From the NCBI RefSeq assembly GCF_003985125.1, contig NZ_ML133565.1:496001-560000 (forward strand): 64,000 nucleotides of DNA, in the 5' to 3' direction. Position 1 is the stretch's first letter; every line of letters begins with the position of its first letter. The notes beneath the pieces are model-generated. The model worked only from the letters and a program-made list of their open reading frames with translations. It did no database searches and was not told the DNA's origin. The DNA is from Rhizobium phaseoli (GTDB taxonomy: Bacteria > Pseudomonadota > Alphaproteobacteria > Rhizobiales > Rhizobiaceae). The position numbers and the translations under genes were made by a program. Shown one piece after another: positions 62,338-64,000 of this stretch.

Positions 62338-62393
62338 CTTTTCAAGCACGCGTGGTCGGCTTAAATCTTGGTCAAACACCGATGGAGGCAATA

Positions 62394-63299
62394 ATGAGCA
62401 TGGCAGCAAGCGCACCGGTTTCGGCGAAGGAGCAGGGCAGGTTTGATCTGGTGGCCTTTGCAGCGATCGTCGTCACTATTCTCTTCTGGGCCTCCTCCTT
62501 CGTGGTCATCCGCATCTGCCTCGGGCCGCTGACGCCGATCGAACTGGCGACGGCGCGCTATGTGGCCGCCGGTGCTCTCGCCCTCATCTACCTCGCCATC
62601 TATCGACCGATTCCCGAAAAACGCGACGTCTTGCGCCTCTCCGTTGCCGCCGTACTCTTCATCGCCGCCTATGCGGTTCTGTTGAACACCGGCGAGCAGA
62701 CGGTTGCGGCGGGACCGGCCAGCTTCATCATCAATACCATGCCGGTCTTTACCGCTCTCATCGCCACCTTCGCGCTCGGCGAACGCTTCGGCCGCTGGGG
62801 CTGGGCGGGCACCGCGGTTTCCTTCGGCGGCGTGGCACTGATCGCAGTCGCCTCCGACGACGGTCTCAAGCTCGATCCGAATGCAGTCCTTATCCTCGGC
62901 GCGGCGCTCTGCTCGGCGATATCAAGCGTGCTGCAGAAGCCGCTGCTCGGCCGGCTGCCGGCGCTTGCCGTCACTGCCTGGATCCTGCTGATCGGCTCCG
63001 TGCCGCTCTTTCCAGCCGTACCGGCGACCGTCCGCGCGCTGGCGGCAGCTCCCGCCGAAGTCAATTGGGGCGTTGCCTATCTGGTCATCTTCCCGACCGC
63101 GATCGGCTATCTCACCTGGGCAATCGCGCTGAAGCGGCTGACGGCAGGTCGCGCCTCGAATTTCCTTTACGGCGTGCCGCCAGTCGCAACCCTGATCGGT
63201 CTCGTCTGGCTCGGCGAAATGCCGACGGCACTGGGCGCGATCGGCGGCGTCATGGCGATCCTCGGCGTCCTCGTGGTCAACCTCATGCGGAAACGCTGA
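62394..63299 (+). CDS. EamA/DMT-family exporter
   Basis: A 301-residue ten-helix drug/metabolite transporter made of two EamA repeats (WASSFVVIRICLGPLTPIEL and TAGRASNFLYGVPPVATLIG are typical). Such proteins export amino acids or other metabolites. The ATG at 62394 follows ATGGAGGCAATA. Divergent from the LysR gene. Confidence 0.92.
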   Translation: MSMAASAPVSAKEQGRFDLVAFAAIVVTILFWASSFVVIRICLGPLTPIELATARYVAAGALALIYLAIYRPIPEKRDVLRLSVAAVLFIAAYAVLLNTGEQTVAAGPASFIINTMPVFTALIATFALGERFGRWGWAGTAVSFGGVALIAVASDDGLKLDPNAVLILGAALCSAISSVLQKPLLGRLPALAVTAWILLIGSVPLFPAVPATVRALAAAPAEVNWGVAYLVIFPTAIGYLTWAIALKRLTAGRASNFLYGVPPVATLIGLVWLGEMPTALGAIGGVMAILGVLVVNLMRKR

Positions 63300-63372
63300 T
63301 TGCACGGCGCGGCCGCCATCAGTCGGGGCGCGAAAACCTGGCCGCCGGCAATTAGGCATTGCGCCGCCCTTC

Positions 63373-63393
63373 GCTTTCTTTAAAAACGAAAGC
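63373..63393. promoter_or_regulatory. Inverted repeat GCTTTC-N9-GAAAGC before the DeoR gene
   Basis: Arms at 63373-63378 and 63388-63393 flank an A/T-rich centre, 19 bp upstream of the start codon. DeoR-family repressors often bind TTTC/GAAA repeats, so autoregulation is likely. Confidence 0.5.
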
Positions 63394-63411
63394 AGATCGA
63401 AAGGGGCGCCG

Positions 63412-64000
63412 ATGTTCTTGACCGACCGACAGACTGAAATCGTGGCGATCGCGAAATCGAGTGGCAGGGTTCTGGTCGAGGAGCTCGCCTCACGCTTTTC
63501 GGTGACGCCGCAAACCATCCGCAAGGACCTCAACGATCTCTGCGATGCCCAGGTGCTGACGCGCATCCATGGCGGCGCCACATTCCCGAGCGGCACCGAG
63601 AACGTCAAATACGAGGCGCGCCGCCAGATTGCCGCTTCGGAGAAACAGGCGATCGGCATGGCGGCCGTCGAACTGATCCCGAGCGGGGCCTCGCTCTTCA
63701 TCAATATCGGCACGACGACCGAGGCGGTGGGCGAAGCGCTCGCCAATCATCACGAGCTGATGGTGATCACCAATAATATCAACGTCGCCAATCGGTTACG
63801 TCTATTTCCGGCAATCGAGGTGGTGATCGCCGGCGGAGTCGTGCGTGGGTCGGACGGCGGTATCGTCGGCGAAGCGGCGGTCGATTTCATCCGCCAGTTC
63901 AAGGTCGATTATGCCGTGATCGGCGCCTCGGCGATCGATATCGACGGCGCGCTTCTCGACTATGACTTTCGCGAGGTGAAGGTCGCACAGGCGATCATCG
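63412..64000 (+). CDS. glpR: DeoR-family repressor, GlpR-like (3'-truncated by window end)
   Basis: The first 196 residues of a DeoR repressor; the frame is open at the last base. The HTH is at about 5-45 (RQTEIVAIAKSSGRVLVEEL, VTPQTIRKDLNDL) with the conserved IHGGA after it, and the sensor domain shows INIGTTTEAVGEAL and ITNNINVANRL. This pattern is close to rhizobial GlpR, which controls glycerol-3-phosphate genes usually located just downstream. The specific name cannot be proved without those genes. Confidence 0.82.
   Translation, partial: MFLTDRQTEIVAIAKSSGRVLVEELASRFSVTPQTIRKDLNDLCDAQVLTRIHGGATFPSGTENVKYEARRQIAASEKQAIGMAAVELIPSGASLFINIGTTTEAVGEALANHHELMVITNNINVANRLRLFPAIEVVIAGGVVRGSDGGIVGEAAVDFIRQFKVDYAVIGASAIDIDGALLDYDFREVKVAQAII

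Overview
The window looks like part of a large repABC plasmid or chromid from a fast-growing rhizobium (Rhizobium etli / R. leguminosarum group). The evidence is a complete repA-repB-repC cassette with an antisense RNA gap, GC-rich alphaproteobacterial codon use, many sugar and amino-acid ABC operons, a thuEFGKAB-type trehalose operon and plasmid-borne O-antigen genes. The pairing of a small sugar-phosphate transferase with a WbpM-like dehydratase recalls the lps-beta (wreU/wreV) locus known from an R. etli plasmid; that link is from memory, not from a search.

Layout. 1-3 kb: end of a peptide-type ABC operon with two enolase-superfamily sugar-acid dehydratases. 3-5 kb: flavin reductase, nitroreductase and an ArsR regulator. 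5-10.4 kb: a two-component operon with a MASE1/five-PAS histidine kinase and three response regulators (two FixJ-like, one receiver-only). 10.8-13.2 kb: an NmrA-like protein, a broken AbrB antitoxin and a secreted protein. 13.4-17.2 kb: repABC with a 12-bp inverted repeat before repA, a ctRNA gene between repB and repC, and an AT-rich presumed origin inside repC. 17.3-24.7 kb: thuR and thuEFGKAB with LacI-type operators.

24.7-32 kb is a decay zone. It holds a multiply broken quinone oxidoreductase, an aminotransferase tail, a flgE 5' fragment, a frameshifted EF-hand gene and a frameshifted DUF1217 gene. Intact genes among them are a DUF4112 protein, a chemoreceptor, a VapBC pair and a TetR regulator. 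32-39 kb: two polar-amino-acid-type ABC systems flanking a GntR/FCD regulator, then a cupin. 40-45.2 kb: a divergent membrane-stress module resembling E. coli yjfIJKLMC (DUF2170, PspA, DUF2491, DUF350, DUF1190, glutathionylspermidine-synthase-like ATP-grasp) with a K+ channel added. 45.5-49.6 kb: O-antigen/polysaccharide genes.

49.9-64 kb: small stress-type proteins, a GntR-uxuA hexuronate unit, TetR with emrAB efflux, an aldose epimerase, an ABC-F ATPase, small membrane or secreted proteins, a LysR/DMT-exporter pair and the start of a GlpR-like DeoR repressor that runs off the window. The theme is import and breakdown of plant-derived sugars, sugar acids and amino acids, plus envelope functions, each unit with its own local regulator. 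No tRNA, rRNA, intact insertion sequence or CRISPR array was seen. Start codons were chosen by ribosome-binding sites and family N-termini.
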